Position numbers and translations under genes: made by a program | The notes under the pieces: generated by a model | Seen by the model: the letters and a program-made list of their open reading frames with translations, nothing else | Database searches by the model: none | What the model was told of the DNA's origin: nothing | NCBI GenBank assembly: GCA_020746995.1 | Contig: JAGPXD010000006.1 | Span: 496,001 to 560,000 of the forward strand | DNA: 64,000 nt | Source of the DNA: Plectosphaerella cucumerina | Lineage: Eukaryota; Ascomycota; Sordariomycetes; Glomerellales; Plectosphaerellaceae | Direction of reading: 5' to 3' | In this document: one piece after another, positions 21,694 to 35,200 of the stretch | How the letters are laid out: every line of letters begins with the position of its first letter | Numbering within the stretch: the stretch's first letter is position 1

Positions 21694-24600
21694 TCACGAC
21701 ACCTCAGTGTCGAGACCGGCCTGCTTGACGAGGCCGTGGAAGATGCCCTGCTTCTTGAGCAGGGCCTTGGGGGTGTCGAACTCGACGACCTCGCCCTTGT
21801 CGAGGACGACGACGCGGTCGCTGTCCATGATTGTGTTGATGCGGTGGGCGACGGTGATGATGGTGCGGTTGGCGAAGAGGGGGGAGCGGAGGGTCTGCTG
21901 GAGGAGGGCGTCGGTCTGGACGTCCACGGCGGCCGTGGCCTCGTCGAGGACAAGGATGTTGGAGGGGGTCAGCATGGCGCGGGCGAGGGAGACGAGCTGG
22001 CGCTGGCCTTGGGAGAGGTTGGATCCTGGGGGGAAGGGTCAGCCTTGGGATTCATCGTGAAGGCTCGGTGGGAGGGAAAGAGGGAAGTGCCATGAAGCAC
22101 GAGACTGGCATGGCATGCGAGGTAGATCATGCAGTGGGGGTGGACGGCGCGTGTGTGGGCGATGATGCAAGCGACATTTGACAACCGGGCATCATCCTCT
22201 TGCGAGGCTCACTGAAGCCTTCGCATGCTGTGAGGACCGGGCAAAGCCGATGAAAAGCGGAGTGCAGGGAGATAAGGGGGTGAGCTGTGACTTACCGCCT
22301 TCGTTGACCTTCGCCTCAAGGCCGCCATCCATGCTCGAGACGTGATCCTTCAGCCGGGCGTGTTCTGGTGATGTGCCACGGTTAGCGTCATTCCTGGTGA
22401 TATTGCCATGACAGCTGAGGTGGTGGCGGGGGATGCCTCGTGATTGGAGACGGTGGCTTTTTCATTAGGGGGACGCGATGCAACCAGACTTACCAAGCAC
22501 GCTCCAGAGTTCCGTATCGTCGTGGATGCCGCCGGGGTCCAGGTTGTCCCGAATGGACCCTTCGAACAGCGCCGCGTCCTGGGGGATGATGGCGAGTCGC
22601 CTGCGGAGGTCCAGCAGGCCGATGCTCGAGGTGTTGATGTCATCGATGCCGATGTGGCCGGACGCAGGCTCGATGATGCGGAACAGGGCGAGAGTCAGGG
22701 ACGACTTGCCGGCGCCTGTGCGGCCGACGACGCCAATCTTCTCGTGGGACTTGATGTCCAGGCTGATGTTCTTGAGGACGAGGTCGAGACCCTCGCGGTA
22801 GCGGACGCTGTAGTTGCTGAACTCGACGGCGCCACTCGCGGGCCAGGCGACGGGGGGACGCATCTCCTTGATGACCTCGGGCGCCTCGCTCGGCAGCCTC
22901 GCGTACTCCAGGACACGCTCGACGGAGACAATGTTAGTCTCCACCTCGACGGTCTGGCGGACGATCCAGTTGAGCGACGTCGTGATCTGCAGGGCGTACG
23001 ACATGGCCAGGCCCACCATGCTGGAGCTGATGGGGCGGCCGTAGGCCACCGAGATGACGGGGAAGCCGGCCGCGGCCAGGATGACGAGGGCGCCGATGAA
23101 CTCGAGGCGGACGGCGAGCCATCGGTTGGCGCTGATGGACGGGAAGTAGGCCTTGAGGTTCGAATCGACCCGCCACTCGTTCTCGAGCTCGAAACGGCCC
23201 TGCTGGCGGTAGGCCCGAATGGTGGCGACACCGCCGAGCGACTCTTGGAAGTGCGCGTAGATGGGGCTGCGGCTGACGCTATCCAGTCTCTTCAGCTCTC
23301 GTGACGTGCGGAGGTAGTACCGCTGGATCCAGTAGTAAGTAAGGCCGAGAGGCAGGATCAGGGCGATGAAGGGAGGCGAGGCGACGGAGATGACGACGAG
23401 AGTAAAGGCGGAGCGGGCGACGTTGACGAAGAGCATGTTGAAGGTGCGGGCCAGAACCTCGTCGACCTTGTAAATGTCACTGCATCGTGTTAGCTCTCTT
23501 GTGCTCCCCCACGCGCATGTCGTGTGGCCGGGAGCGAGGCAAGAAGACGAGGCGTCGGATTAGACTTCACTCGACGTGCTGGATCGCGCGCACAGATCTG
23601 GGCTCGAGACGCCACGGGGTGACCGACGCCCCGAGACAGGGTGTGGACAGAAAGGGGCAAGGGGGGTGCTCACCTGGAGAAGCGGTTGAGGATACGACCC
23701 GTTGGTGTGACGTCGAAGAAGGACATGGGCGACCTGAAGATGGCATTGGCCATCCTCTCGTGCAACTTCCTCGAAGCCTGCGGGGTGGGGGTTCGTATTG
23801 TCAGTACAACTTCACACAAGGGTACGTGCATGATCCTCGCCAACAGGGTAGTGGGATTACTCACCTCGATGGAGCAGAAGATCCAAAGGATCAGAGTCTG
23901 GATGACGGTCAAGAGCGAAGCGCCGATACCGAAGGCAAAGTAGATGCCAATGTACATGCCGACGTTGTGATTGCCCTTGTTCTTTGTGTTGTCATCACCC
24001 CAATGCTTCAGCCAGAAGGAGCCGGCCGTGCCAGCAACTTGCGCGGCGATGAGGCAGAGGGCGTAGACGCCCACGGCAACGAGGTTGTTGTTGCGGGCGT
24101 ACTCGAAGTAGACGTCCCACTTGACCTTGCCCTGCTCCGAGTGTTCCTTGACCTGCCTGGTGCGGTTGCTGCCAGAGACTTCCTCGTCAGTGAGCTTGCC
24201 GCGGGGGCCCTTGAAGCTAGCAGTACTGGCGCGACGAAGGGTAGCCATGCTGTCGGCCCTGACCTTGGTCGAGGCGTGACCACCGGCCTTGATGGGCTCC
24301 ATCTCCGGGACACGTTCCTGGGCCTCCTCCAGCTCGTCCTTCTCCTGCGATGAACCAGCCTCGATCAGGGTCTCCGACTTGGTGCTGGAGCTGCTCGAGG
24401 CCGCCGCGGACGAGGGACCAGCAGATGAGGATGTACCGGCGGTGTTGACGAGCTCATAGACGGGGCCCTTCATGGCGATGAGCTGCTTGTAGGTTCCCTT
24501 CTCGACAATCTTTCCCTCCTTGATCATGGTGATGTAACTGGCGCCAGCCAGGACCGCGATGGCATTGGTGGCAAGAACCCTTGTCTTGGTGCTGAGGAGA

Positions 24601-27138
24601 CCACGAGGACCAAGGACGTTCTCGATGATGTGCTTTCCGACGTGCGAGTCAACGGCAGACAGCACGTCGTCCAGGAGGTAGATATCGGCGCGGGCGTAGA
24701 CGGCACGAGCCAGGGCAACACGAGCCTTCTGGCCGCCGCTCAGGGAGATACCACGCTCGCCGACGACGGTCTCATCGCCATCGGGAAGCTGGTTGAAGTC
24801 GTCCAACAGAGCACAGGCCTTGACGGTCTTTTCGTAGAAATTGGAATCGTAACGGTAGCCGAAGATGATGTTCTCCTTGACGGTGGCGTTGAGGATCCAA
24901 GGTGACTGGGCAACATAGGCCACTGTGCCATACACCTCAACCTTGCCGCTGATCTTCCACAGGTCACCCAGGACACTCTGGAGGAACGAAGACTTGCCGG
25001 CGCCAACCTGGCCAACAACGCAGGACAGCTGACCCTTGTAGGCGGTGAAGTCAATATCCGTGAGAGCCTGCTTGTTCTCGTGGCGGTTCCAGGAGAAGGT
25101 GCCGTTGCGGATGACGACGGTCTCCTCACCCATCTCCTCAGGAGCAGGCTTGATGGTGATGGCATCGGGCTGGATCTCCTCGGCCTCGAGGAAGGACGTG
25201 AGACGACCCACGGCAACGCTGGCCTCGACAATGGCAGTGATGACCATGGGGAGCACGGCCAGAGGGAAGGTCAACAGGTTGAAGAGAGCTGGCTCGTCAG
25301 TCTAGGGAAGGCTAGGAGGAAAGTTGGACGTCTTGACTCACCGAGCGCGGGGAAGACAATGTCAGAGGTCAGGGGCTTGTCCTGCGTCAGGACAAATACG
25401 GTGAAGGTCGAGCAGGAGACGAAGAAGGGCGCGGTGCTCCAGGTGAAGTTGGCGACGGCCTGGGTGGCGCCAATCTTCCGCAGGTTCTTCAGCTCCATGT
25501 CGTTTCGGACAAAGTTGAGCTTGTTCATGAAGGCGGCGCCCCACGCATACAGCTTGATGCTCTTCATGTTGTTGATGATCTCCGTGATGAGACGGCTACG
25601 GGCATCCTTGTTCTTCATCTGCTCCTTCTGGAGGTTCCGCATGATGCGGGCGATGTATCCGTGAGCGGGCATCATGATGATCATAACGCCGACGCCAGCA
25701 AGCATGGACCAGCCGACAAGCTGATACAGAGAGACCATGCAGATGATGATCTGGAAGGGGGCAGACCAAACCTGCTGAGCGAACTGGGTGAGGTCCTGAA
25801 GACGCTGGGCGTCGACGGCCATGTAGTTTACAATGTCGCCGGTAGACTTGCTGGCGCGACCCTCGTTGGACAGCTTCAGCGACTTCCTGTAGATGGAGGA
25901 GGCGAGACCGCCCTTGATGCGCATGCCAGTGACAAAGGCGAGCTGGAAGTACTGGTGGACCATGGCCGTCTGGAAGCTAGCGCAGGCGAACATAGCCAGG
26001 GCAATCGCGGCGCCCTTGACGACAGGCTGACCGTTGCCATATTCGAAAGAGGCGACGAAGGCAATGAGCAGACGGAGAAGCTGGGGCTGGATGTACAGTG
26101 AGACATCGTTGCCCAGCTTGAAAAGAGCGGCAATGGAGTAGGGGCGGCCATAGGCTTGGAACATGGCAATCCACAGGGACGGGTTCTTCTTCTTCCGCTG
26201 GTTCGCCCAAGCCTTTTCAAAGGCCGCACCGGTCGACTTGGTCGTGTCGTCATGCGCAAGTCCCCAGAGATCGTCCTCCCTGAGGTACTGCTTGTAACCA
26301 AGCTGCATGAGCGGTGTCATCCAGGAGAAGGTCAGCAGCGAGAAGACGGTGGCGTATTCAATGGGACACTCCTCCTCGTCGACGAGGGCCTCGTACTCGG
26401 AGGACTTCATGGGCCACAGCCACTCGGTGAGGAATGCGACAACAGAGAGGCCGAATCCGACGGTGTAGGTGATGAAGTACGGCAGATTGGTGTGGTACAG
26501 CTGCTGGGAGATGAGGGATCGGAGCTTGACGGCAAATGCGATGAGGAGGAACAGCCAGTAGAAGAGCGCGACGCCATTGGGATTGCGCAGGCGGCCATGC
26601 TCCAGCCACTGGACGGCAAAGATGATGGCCAGCGAGATGACGGTGGCAGCAGTCGTCCAGACCCTGAAGTCTCCAAACCAGATGTTGGGGTAGTTGATGA
26701 TTTGAATAACGAGTTGGACGATAAAGTCGGCGATAACGAGGGCCAGGAAGGACTGGAAGCAAAGTGTCAGCCAAGAGTCACGGTAGAACATGGATTGCGC
26801 CTCGAGCGCAGCGGACAACCCACCTGCTTGGCCCAGAAATGGAGACCCTTGGCCAGCGCCGCGGGCTTCCTGTGCTTCAACAACCAGGTAATGGCGGCAG
26901 AGCCGAATACAATGCCAAAGACGGCCACCGAGGCCACCCAGACGTCGATGAAGCAGGGCGTGAAGTCATATCGGATCGGGCTCAGAGGGCCCCAGCCTTC
27001 CTTGTTGCCGCAGAGCGGCTGGTGGAACGTATGGGTGGCATCGAGATAGCCGCTCCCGAGAGCCAGGCGCGGCCGGTATCCCGTGAACGAGCCCGTGTCG
27101 AACAGCACCCTTTGCGCCGAGTATCCCAGGTCCTCCAT
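21694..27138 (-). CDS. YCF1: ABCC (MRP/YCF1-type) vacuolar ABC transporter
   Basis: ATP-driven exporter of glutathione conjugates and metal complexes, by family normally at the vacuole. Exons: 26824-27138, 25342-26752, 23865-25288, 23674-23777, 22494-23479, 22296-22364, 21694-22025; 1546 residues. The start is the first in-frame ATG ([11 protein letters not shown]). Order: five-helix TMD0, linker, TMD1, NBD1 (Walker [10 protein letters not shown] near 668, LSGGQ near 758, Walker [13 protein letters not shown]), regulatory linker, TMD2, NBD2 (Walker [10 protein letters not shown] near 1338, [17 protein letters not shown]). NBD1 has Asp after Walker B and LATN in place of the switch His, as Ycf1 does: the usual degenerate ABCC site. 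The linker carries LRRASTASF, a PKA-type site. The intron between the last two exons is 270 bases, the longest here. The ABCC class is certain; the YCF1 versus BPT1 subclass is inference. Confidence 0.93.
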
Positions 27139-28256
27139 GTTGAACGTGCCTCCGGGGGAGCACTCAATGCATGCCTCTGCGCGCAGCAAAGACGCGGGTC
27201 GGTCAAGGTTCGGCGTGGGGCGAGTGAGGTCAGTACCGCGGAGAAGCAGCCGGATAGCTTTCCGCGGGACGTAGCAGGACGTTTGCGGTGACGCGTTCGG
27301 GGATTTCTCTTGCGTGATATGTGGTGGTGTGGCGCGAGGAGCACTGCAGGAGGAGGAGGCTAACCGTCCGGCGAAAGATGCTACTCCCGGGGGGTACTGA
27401 TGATCGGTACTTGTGCGGGTAAGAACGAGAGACTGGAGGGCAGACAGAAATTCATGCGGAACGTCACCGATGGGGGACGAACGCTAAGGGGACCGTGTTT
27501 GTCAGCGGAAAGCGCCTGCAAATGTCCGGTCAAGTGGGGAGCTCGCCGATGACGCCCCGCAGGGCTGCCTGTGCAGCCTGTGCTGACGTTACCCACGCCG
27601 TAGACGTGGGGTGCATGTCTGATAGCGAGGAACGCGGCCGGTGTGCTGTTCAGGGTGGGGGAGGCAGGTATCGTCGCATCTGGCTAGACCGGGGAAACCG
27701 GGGGTAATCGGAGACATCGGTCTTAGGATGCCGACTTGCTGAAGCATTGGGTCGGACCACCTGATTTTTGATAATGGGAAGTACATTATGCGCAGAGGTT
27801 TGTAAGGCCAGTAACAGATCATTGGAGTTTGGGTCATTGGAGGCTGTGATATCCGAAAGTGCTTCAGCTACTTTCGAGGCCGTTGAAATGGCTGTTGGTC
27901 CCGTAATGCTTTGATGAACAGAACTTAAGTATTCAGTAAACTTAAGTATTCAGTACATCAATTGCAGAAACGGCACAGGCAGCATGGTTGATTCTCGAAC
28001 GGAAGCTAATACTCAAATGTGATCATTTTTTGTGGATTCTTGTCATTGACAGCGAGGTCACTTGCTTCAGGGTGTCACAAGTGCCACCCATGACTTTGCG
28101 AATCCAGTCGCCCTCTTTGGGTGACCTCCGGAATATACTCCCTTCTGTATATGGAGTTGGAAACACATGGATATCTCGATGAGGATGAATTAGACCTAGA
28201 TGTATCTCATAGCTGCACTCAATCTCACAGTATCACCCCTCTCACACCCAGACCCA
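27139..28256. other. Upstream region of the ABC transporter
   Basis: About 1.1 kb between the transporter start and the 3' end of the secreted-protein gene. It presumably holds the transporter promoter and leader. The right half is AT-richer than its surroundings and contains a 17-bp tandem duplication (27922-27955). No gene seen. Confidence 0.55.
27922..27955. repeat. 17-bp perfect tandem duplication with CTTAAG
   Basis: Two adjacent identical 17-base units (AACTTAAGTATTCAGTA), each containing the palindrome CTTAAG. It lies about 0.8 kb upstream of the ABC transporter start. Confidence 0.9.
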
Positions 28257-28920
28257 TCATGCCAACCCAACCACCGGCGCCTCGATCGCCTCCTTCATCA
28301 CATACTTGAACCGGCCCAGGTCCTCCCTCACAGACTTCTCCGGATGCAACTTGGGCATCTCAAACTGCGTGAACGAGTTGGGCGCATTCAGGGGCGCATC
28401 AAAGTGTCTGCTCCCGGTCAGTATCCTACCTTAAGCGTACACCAAGAAAAGAGAGCAACCCACACGTCGTCTTTGTACTTGTGGCTGACCACAATAGTCC
28501 AGTCCGATGCTGAGGTGAACCGCGAGATCTGCACCTGGAAGATATTGGACTTTGCGGCAGAGCACACGGTGAAGCCCTCCTTATGGTCGTTGCCGGGACC
28601 GCGCTTGGTGGTCTCGCCGTCCCAGCTCCAGGAGACGTCGCAGTGGGCGTCGTTGACCTCCTGGACGAGTTCCGAGTTTGGATCGTAGAAGTCAACTGCG
28701 CGGGGTCAGTGTCTGTATTGATGAAGGGGACAGAGGGGTTGGACGTACACTTCATGGTGCAGGTGTAAGGATCTTGCTTCTTGCCCCGGACGCAGGCGAC
28801 GTCGAGGTTGGAGATTTCGGTGTGATGCCATGGGAACTTGGTTCCTGAAGCAGGCGCTGAGGGGCTAGGGAGGGAGGCGGCGAGGGGTGAGAACAGGGCG
28901 AGCCAAGTTATGGGATGCAT
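28257..28920 (-). CDS. Small secreted four-cysteine protein
   Basis: Exons 28749-28920, 28464-28695, 28257-28407; 184 residues. An N-terminal signal peptide is visible (MHPITWLALFSPLAASLPS). The mature part has four cysteines (residues 43, 54, 76, 102), consistent with two disulphides, and many aromatic and charged residues in alternating patterns (FDFYDPNSELVQ, CDVSWSWDGETT, SDWTIVVSHKYKDD) that suggest a beta-sandwich. Length, export signal and even cysteine count match fungal extracellular or effector-like proteins. I do not recognise a named family and cannot say whether it acts on a host. The splice model uses GTACGT and GTGGGT donors and closes in all phases; the second intron is the less certain. 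A divergent 3.3 kb interval separates it from the Gln-rich gene. Confidence 0.75.
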
Positions 28921-31900
28921 TGTGCATGACAGTCTTGGAGTATTACTGGGTGTAGCTGTTTGGACAGCTTCCTGAAATATGAGAAAGTCCCGAGTTGCAG
29001 ATGAAAATCAGACTTGAAATCCAAGTCATCCTCTTCCTTCTTATATACTCGAGAAGTTACTACTAACACAAGGCAGCCTCGGGGTCTGCACTTCTAGGGT
29101 CGCCCAGAGCATGGTGTCACGATGAACGCAGAGCGCAGGCATGCGAGCAGCCGAGAAGCCGCCCTACGAGCTTCCCATGCCTCTACCCGTGGGTGCATCC
29201 AAAGGGTCATCCTGCGGCCTCGTGAGGCGCACAGGAACCTCAGTAATGGGACCCGGAGCTCATTACCGCCCCAAACGGGACCAGGCGAACAGGACGAGAC
29301 AAGACCTTCCGGGTTCGCAAACTTGTCGTGCTCTTCTCGGAGCGCACTCGCACCACGAAACTAGGCAAAGGTCACGCAAGTATTCCCATCAGGCTCCAAG
29401 ATGATGCGCTCCCGACGACCTATGGGATGTAATCCGGTCGTCGGGGCTCGTCGCCGGTGACGTGAGGGGACGTCATGTCTCGGGAGAGGAGGGGAATCCC
29501 TTCCTTATCCGTGCCGACTCGATGGAGGCGAGAGGCACGGCGGTGTCAGTCTCCTAGCCGATCGCCCTTGTGGGCGCCGGCAACCGGCCGATCCGCGTCC
29601 GCCTCGCCAGACGGCATAGCCGGGACATGATCCCTGAAGCCCTCCCTCCCTGCCCTTCCGGGTGGCTGCCGAGACCGGGCCCGCATGGACGGCCGGCGTG
29701 GGCCGCAGGGGCAAAGAGTCGGTATGGCATGCCGGTCCGAGACAAGACAGCGCACAGTTGGTTGATGTGCACCCAAGGGTCGGAGACACGAGGGCAGTAT
29801 GCTCGTAACCTCGCACGCCGAGGGCAAAGGGCCCGGCCGTCCACAAGGACGAGGCGGCGTAACGGCAGGCGGTTTGGTCAGGGCAGGGCTCTTCTGCTGG
29901 TCAAGATGCGATGTGGGAGTTAGGTTGTTTGCTCAACCAGAGGCCTTCTGACGGTGATGACCGGGCATCGCGTGACGGGGCAGGCAGGAGGCAAACATGA
30001 CGAGCCCGGCGCAGATGATCGATGTGGTTCCAGCCCCTCGTTCTGCTCAACGTCAGTCCGGCATGATGATGGGTCAGGGTACGAGCACGCGGTGGGGAGG
30101 TAAGCTTTCGATGTTGCCGTGGGTCGGCTGGACTTGGCCTGACAAGCAAACATGTCGGCAGTGCATGAAGCGGAGGGGGTGACTGATGTTGGATGTAGGC
30201 TACGTCATGGAGGCTGTTGGGGACATGATTGCAGGTAGGGCGGCCATGGAAACAGGAGTGGAAACATTCTTGATTGAAGGTCTCTGAAGTCAGGTTGCCG
30301 TCTGATGTTGAAGCACCTTGGGGGAGAAGAGGAGAGGTGAGCTTGGTGAGATGAAGTTGGTGGATGCCCTGCATGGTGCTAGCGCGAAAGTGAAAAAAGC
30401 CGCCAGGGAGCGGGGCAGTAGCTAATTTTAGCAGGAAGGTGCGAGTTTTAGCGTGCTGTTTCGCCCAGCAGTGGGGGAAGCTACAAGCTGAGCTCTTTCC
30501 ACTGGCAGTGGAGTGGAGCGCGTTTTCGGGCTGACGCCAAGAGGCTTGGACGGGCATTGGACGCTGGACGCGGACGCTGGAGATGGCTTCACAGCTCCCG
30601 CATCAGGCTGTTCTCTACGGAGAGATTCCCAGGGCTGAGGGCCATGCGTGTGGTTTGAGCCCCCAAACCGATAGCGCGATGCGGATGAATGGGGGCAATG
30701 TGGCATGGCATGGGGAGATGAAGTTGGCATGCATCTGGCGATTCCGGATTTTTAGGGGTCCCCTCCAAGTTTCCGAGGCAGGGACCTGTGCACCGAGTCA
30801 CGTCCACTGCGGGCTGCGGGCTGCGATCTCTCCGAGCCCCCGGTCGTCCTGTTCTTTCACTGATCCAATTCAAGAGTTTACCAAGTAAGATGGCGTTGCC
30901 TGGCGTGGACAGGAGAGGGATAGCGTTCTGGGAGGCGGCAGAGGGGGTTTGCAAGCGGACGATGGGAATCAAGGTTGACGGGTCGGCCGGGCAGACAGGA
31001 AGGCAGACAGACTCGGACGCTGGCAGGACCGGCTACTGGGAAGATGAGTAGACTGAAAGTGCCAATATGCCCGATGTCAACTTCCAGGTTGTCAGCCCGG
31101 TGCAGTGAGCACAGCCCACAGTCTCCTCTTCGACCCCTGTCCGAGGTTGTCTGCCCGACCTCTCACTGGCAGTCTGAGAGAGGCCCTTTGATTGCACTGG
31201 ACAGAGGACTGGCCGAGCGACGCGGGCAGACCGAGACGCCCATCCACATCCCCATCCATCTCCCCAAAGATCCCGCGACCTAGACCAAAGCGGCAGACGC
31301 CAGAGAGACCTGGAAGGCAAGGCAAAAAATAGGAAACGCCCAAACGCCGCGTCCTCGCGCGCGCGCGCATTGTTTCCCATCATCTCTTCTCTCCCAAGCT
31401 CCAACGTCGGCACCAGCTCCAGCTCCAGCTCCCGGACCCGGTCGGTCCCCAAGCTCCCCAAGCTTCCGTCCGTGCTTTCATCGGGTCTCTTGACCTTGTG
31501 TCCCTCCCTCCCGTCTCCCGTCATCCTTTGACCTCTGACGGCAGGCGGTTCGACCTGTCATCCGTCGTCCACCGAGCAGCATCCTCGTCCGTCCCGTTTG
31601 CTCCCAGGCGCTTCGTTGGCATATCCCCTCCCCTCCCCTCCCCTCCGGTCCCCTCGCTCTCCACACGCGCGCAGGAACCACCCCCATCCGCTCCGTCGGC
31701 TCCCGTCTTCTGGCTCCTTCGTCAGTCCGACTCTCCTTGTCGGAGAGCCTGAGAGGCAGCAGCTGAGCTGAGCCCCCCTTCTCCCCAAAGGAAGACGCCC
31801 CGAGGCTGCCAGCAACCAGCACCAGCACCGGCACCACCCCTGCCCAGCCAGTCAGCCCCCCCGGCGTCACGCATACAATCGATCCTATTTGCGGCTGTCG

Positions 31901-32236
31901 CCAGGTCCGGTTCTCCTGTCCTGTCCTCGCTTCCTTGTTGTTCCCCCTTCCCCTCAGGCGCCCTTCTCGTCCAGTCCAGTTGAGTCTCGGTCTCAAGTCT
32001 GTGTCCCCTCCCGCCCCTTCAGTCCACACACACCCCGACCGGCGAACGGCAGGTCGACTCGAGAGAGACGAGGGTATCCACGCACACACTGCCGCCGCGT
32101 CCACTGCACTGCGCTGCGCTGCGCACTGGCGGCACGGCACGACTCCCATCGATTCTTGTGAAATCCTGGCCGACGCCCACCCCCTCCCCCTCGTCGGGTC
32201 GGCAGACTGCAAAAAGGTGAGAGAATCATCATAAGA
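28921..32236. other. Divergent interval between secreted-protein and Gln-rich genes
   Basis: 3.3 kb with no supportable gene. The last kilobase (about 31300-32236) is pyrimidine-rich on the + strand with a CG-alternating run near 31358-31369 and looks like a long leader of the Gln-rich gene. Open frames on both strands show no motifs. Confidence 0.5.
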
Positions 32237-35200
32237 ATGCCCTCCTTCAGCCGCATTGGCAAGCACAGCAATCGCTCCCGAGACGCTCTCGCATCCGTGC
32301 CCGAGCCTTCGACATCATCCTCGACGTCAGCGGGAGCTGCTTCTGCGTCTGCTTCTGCTTCTGCTGCCGCCGCCAACGGACAGCCTCCTTTGCCTCCCCT
32401 TCCATCCCTCTCCTCCTCGCAACAGGCCGCAGCAGCTGGCGGTTCGGGACTTTCACTCGGCCGCAGCAGACCGCTGTCGGTGCAGGTGCAGCAGCAGAAC
32501 CCGACGTCCTTGTCGTCGGTCCCCTCAGGCTCAGCGCAAGGTCCCGGTCAGGCGCAGCAGTCGTCGCCCCAGGCGCCCGCTGGTGCTCTGGGCGCTGCAC
32601 CACAGCAGGCACAGCAGGCGCAGGGACAGCAGCAAGCACCACCACTGGCACCCAATAACGCCCCCGCTGCTGCCAACCTGAATCTCAACACCAACACCAA
32701 CACCATCTCCCCCTCCGCACTCCAGGCTCAGTCCCAGTCCCAGGACCCTCATTCGGCCTCGCCATCTACCGACCCCTCCTCCTACGACCACATCCAGCAG
32801 CAGCACAACCTGCACCAGCATCGCCTCATCCAGCAGCAACAGGACACCCCGCCTCGCCCGCCTCCCCACGACTACGACAACCCCGCCATAGCCCCAATCG
32901 GTCGCCGAGCCTCACAGCCGTTGCACCAGCACCCCGCCGCCGCCTACGACCCCGGTCAGCGATCCCAGCAGCAACAGCAACAGCAACAGGACTACAACGA
33001 CCCTGTCTCCCGATCGCAGTCGCAGCGCTACTCTGTCGGCGCCTCCTTCCACATCCACCCCCAATACACCGGCGCCGCATCCAGCTCCGTCGACGACCTC
33101 CACAACCCAAACCACTATCCCCCGCAACCCAACAACAACACCGGCGGTCAAGGCCCTCCACCGCCCCAGGCGGCCCAGAACCCCGAGCAGCCAAAGGCTC
33201 GTTCCGCCCGCAGGCTCATCAGGAACATCTTCTCAGGCAAAGACCACCCGCCCCAGCAGCAGCAACCACCACAGCAACAACAGCTGCCCCCTCAGCACCA
33301 GCAGCAGCAGCAACAGCATCACGAGCACACCAGCCTCCTCGGCAGGCGGCCTTCCAAACGGGTGAGAGATCCACCCACAATCACCACAGGCCCCTCCCAG
33401 GTCTCCCAGTTGTCCCTGGACCAGCCCTCCTCCGACTGGCAGTTCCACACAGCCGATGCCCAGCAGCCATCGCCGCTGCAAGCCTTTGGAGACCCCGAAG
33501 ACCAATACTACGGACGGGATTCTAACAGGGACCCCTTTGTGCAGGTGCAGGATCCAAGAGACCAAAGGGACCCCAGGGACCCCAGAGACCCCAGAGACCC
33601 CAACCGCAACTCCATCCGCTACGTGCAGAACGACCAAGACTCGGCTTCCTACGACGACACCGGCTTCCAACAGGGGCATCCACAGCAACAGCAACAGCAG
33701 CAACAACAGCTACACCCTCAGCTGCAGCAGGACCAGCAGCAGCAGTACGGCCAGGCCTACGACTCGCAGCCACCCCAGCAGCAGCAGCAGCAGTACCAGC
33801 ACCCAGACCAGCCTCGAGGACCCTCCCACTTCCCTGGTGTTCTCCCTCCCATCGTCACCACCAACACCTCCGGACTCTTGATTGCCGGCCAGCAGCACCA
33901 GAACCCCGAGACAATCTCGCAACTGTCGCATGAGTCACCCGCCACAGATTCAGACGCCCGCTCCGCCCATCACCAGCAGTCTGCACAAGCGTCTCCCGCC
34001 GTGAACTACCTGCAGGCTCAGGATACAAGTCCCCTCCCTCCGTCTTCTGCTACCGCTTCCCCTCAGCAGCCGCAGCAACGCAACATGGCACCCGGCGCGC
34101 CCCCCTCGGACCGTCGGTCTCAGCCCTCGGAAAAGACTCTCAGGAGCCAAATGGATCAGTCAGGCGTGCCCCCAGGATACAGGCACAGCCAGCCCCCGGG
34201 CTCGTCTGCCGGCGCACCTATGAACAACCTCCGTGGTGGCTCCGGCCAAGACAGGCCGCCGCAATTTGAGGCACAGACCTCGGAGCTCCAGGGCCGCAGT
34301 AGCCCTCAGCCTTCGAACCCCGATCGCGATGCCAACGACCCCGACAAGTTCAAGGAGCTTTGTAAGGTCCCCTTTGGGCGCCGAGCGCTGAGGATGAACC
34401 GCCCAAGCTGACCCGCCTCTAGTGACAAAGTACAAGAACGTTAAGCGCCTGTTCTTCGACGGCAAGGGCCAGATTGAGCTGCTCAACGGCCAGATCGAGC
34501 AGCTCCAGAATGCCGTCGCCAACCAGCGCATCACACAATCGCGCACCGCCCTTGACGACGGCGAGTATCTCACCCGGTTCAGCAGGCTGAACGGAGCGAT
34601 TAATAACCTCTCCTTCAACGTTCGCAAGGACTGGAAGACGCTGCCCCCGTGGCTGTCGCGCTACGTGAGCCAGGACGCCCTTAAGACCGGAAAGCAGGAG
34701 ATGATGGCCGTCGGCCGTGCTGTTATCACCAGGTGGCTCGTCGAGGAGATCTTCAACAAGTGCTTCCACCCCGGCCTGAGTTTCGAACTCAGCCGGCAGC
34801 TCAAGGACATTGAGCGGAATATCCGTCACGCCAGCTACACCATCAGCGCCCAGGAGGAGTTTGACGCCCTGACCAACAAGGTCATCAGCTGGAGGATGGC
34901 TACGCTCGACGGCCTCCAGCCGCTGCTAAACTCGCAACAGAGCGCCGAGTACCGCGCCGACTTTACCCGCATGTGCACGACCAACCTCACAGCCACCCTC
35001 TTCCAGCACCTGGTCGATCCTCCCCCGCAAGGCGTCGACGGCAGCACTACTACCATCGTCGAGCTGGCCGTGGGCCTCGCCGCGAACCTTCCCCTGGAGA
35101 GCCGAGATGTCGCCATCTCCTACCCACTACCCGGAGACATCGTGAACCCCAGCATCATGGAACTCGAGAAGACGGCGCTACCACCGTTGGAAAACTCGCA

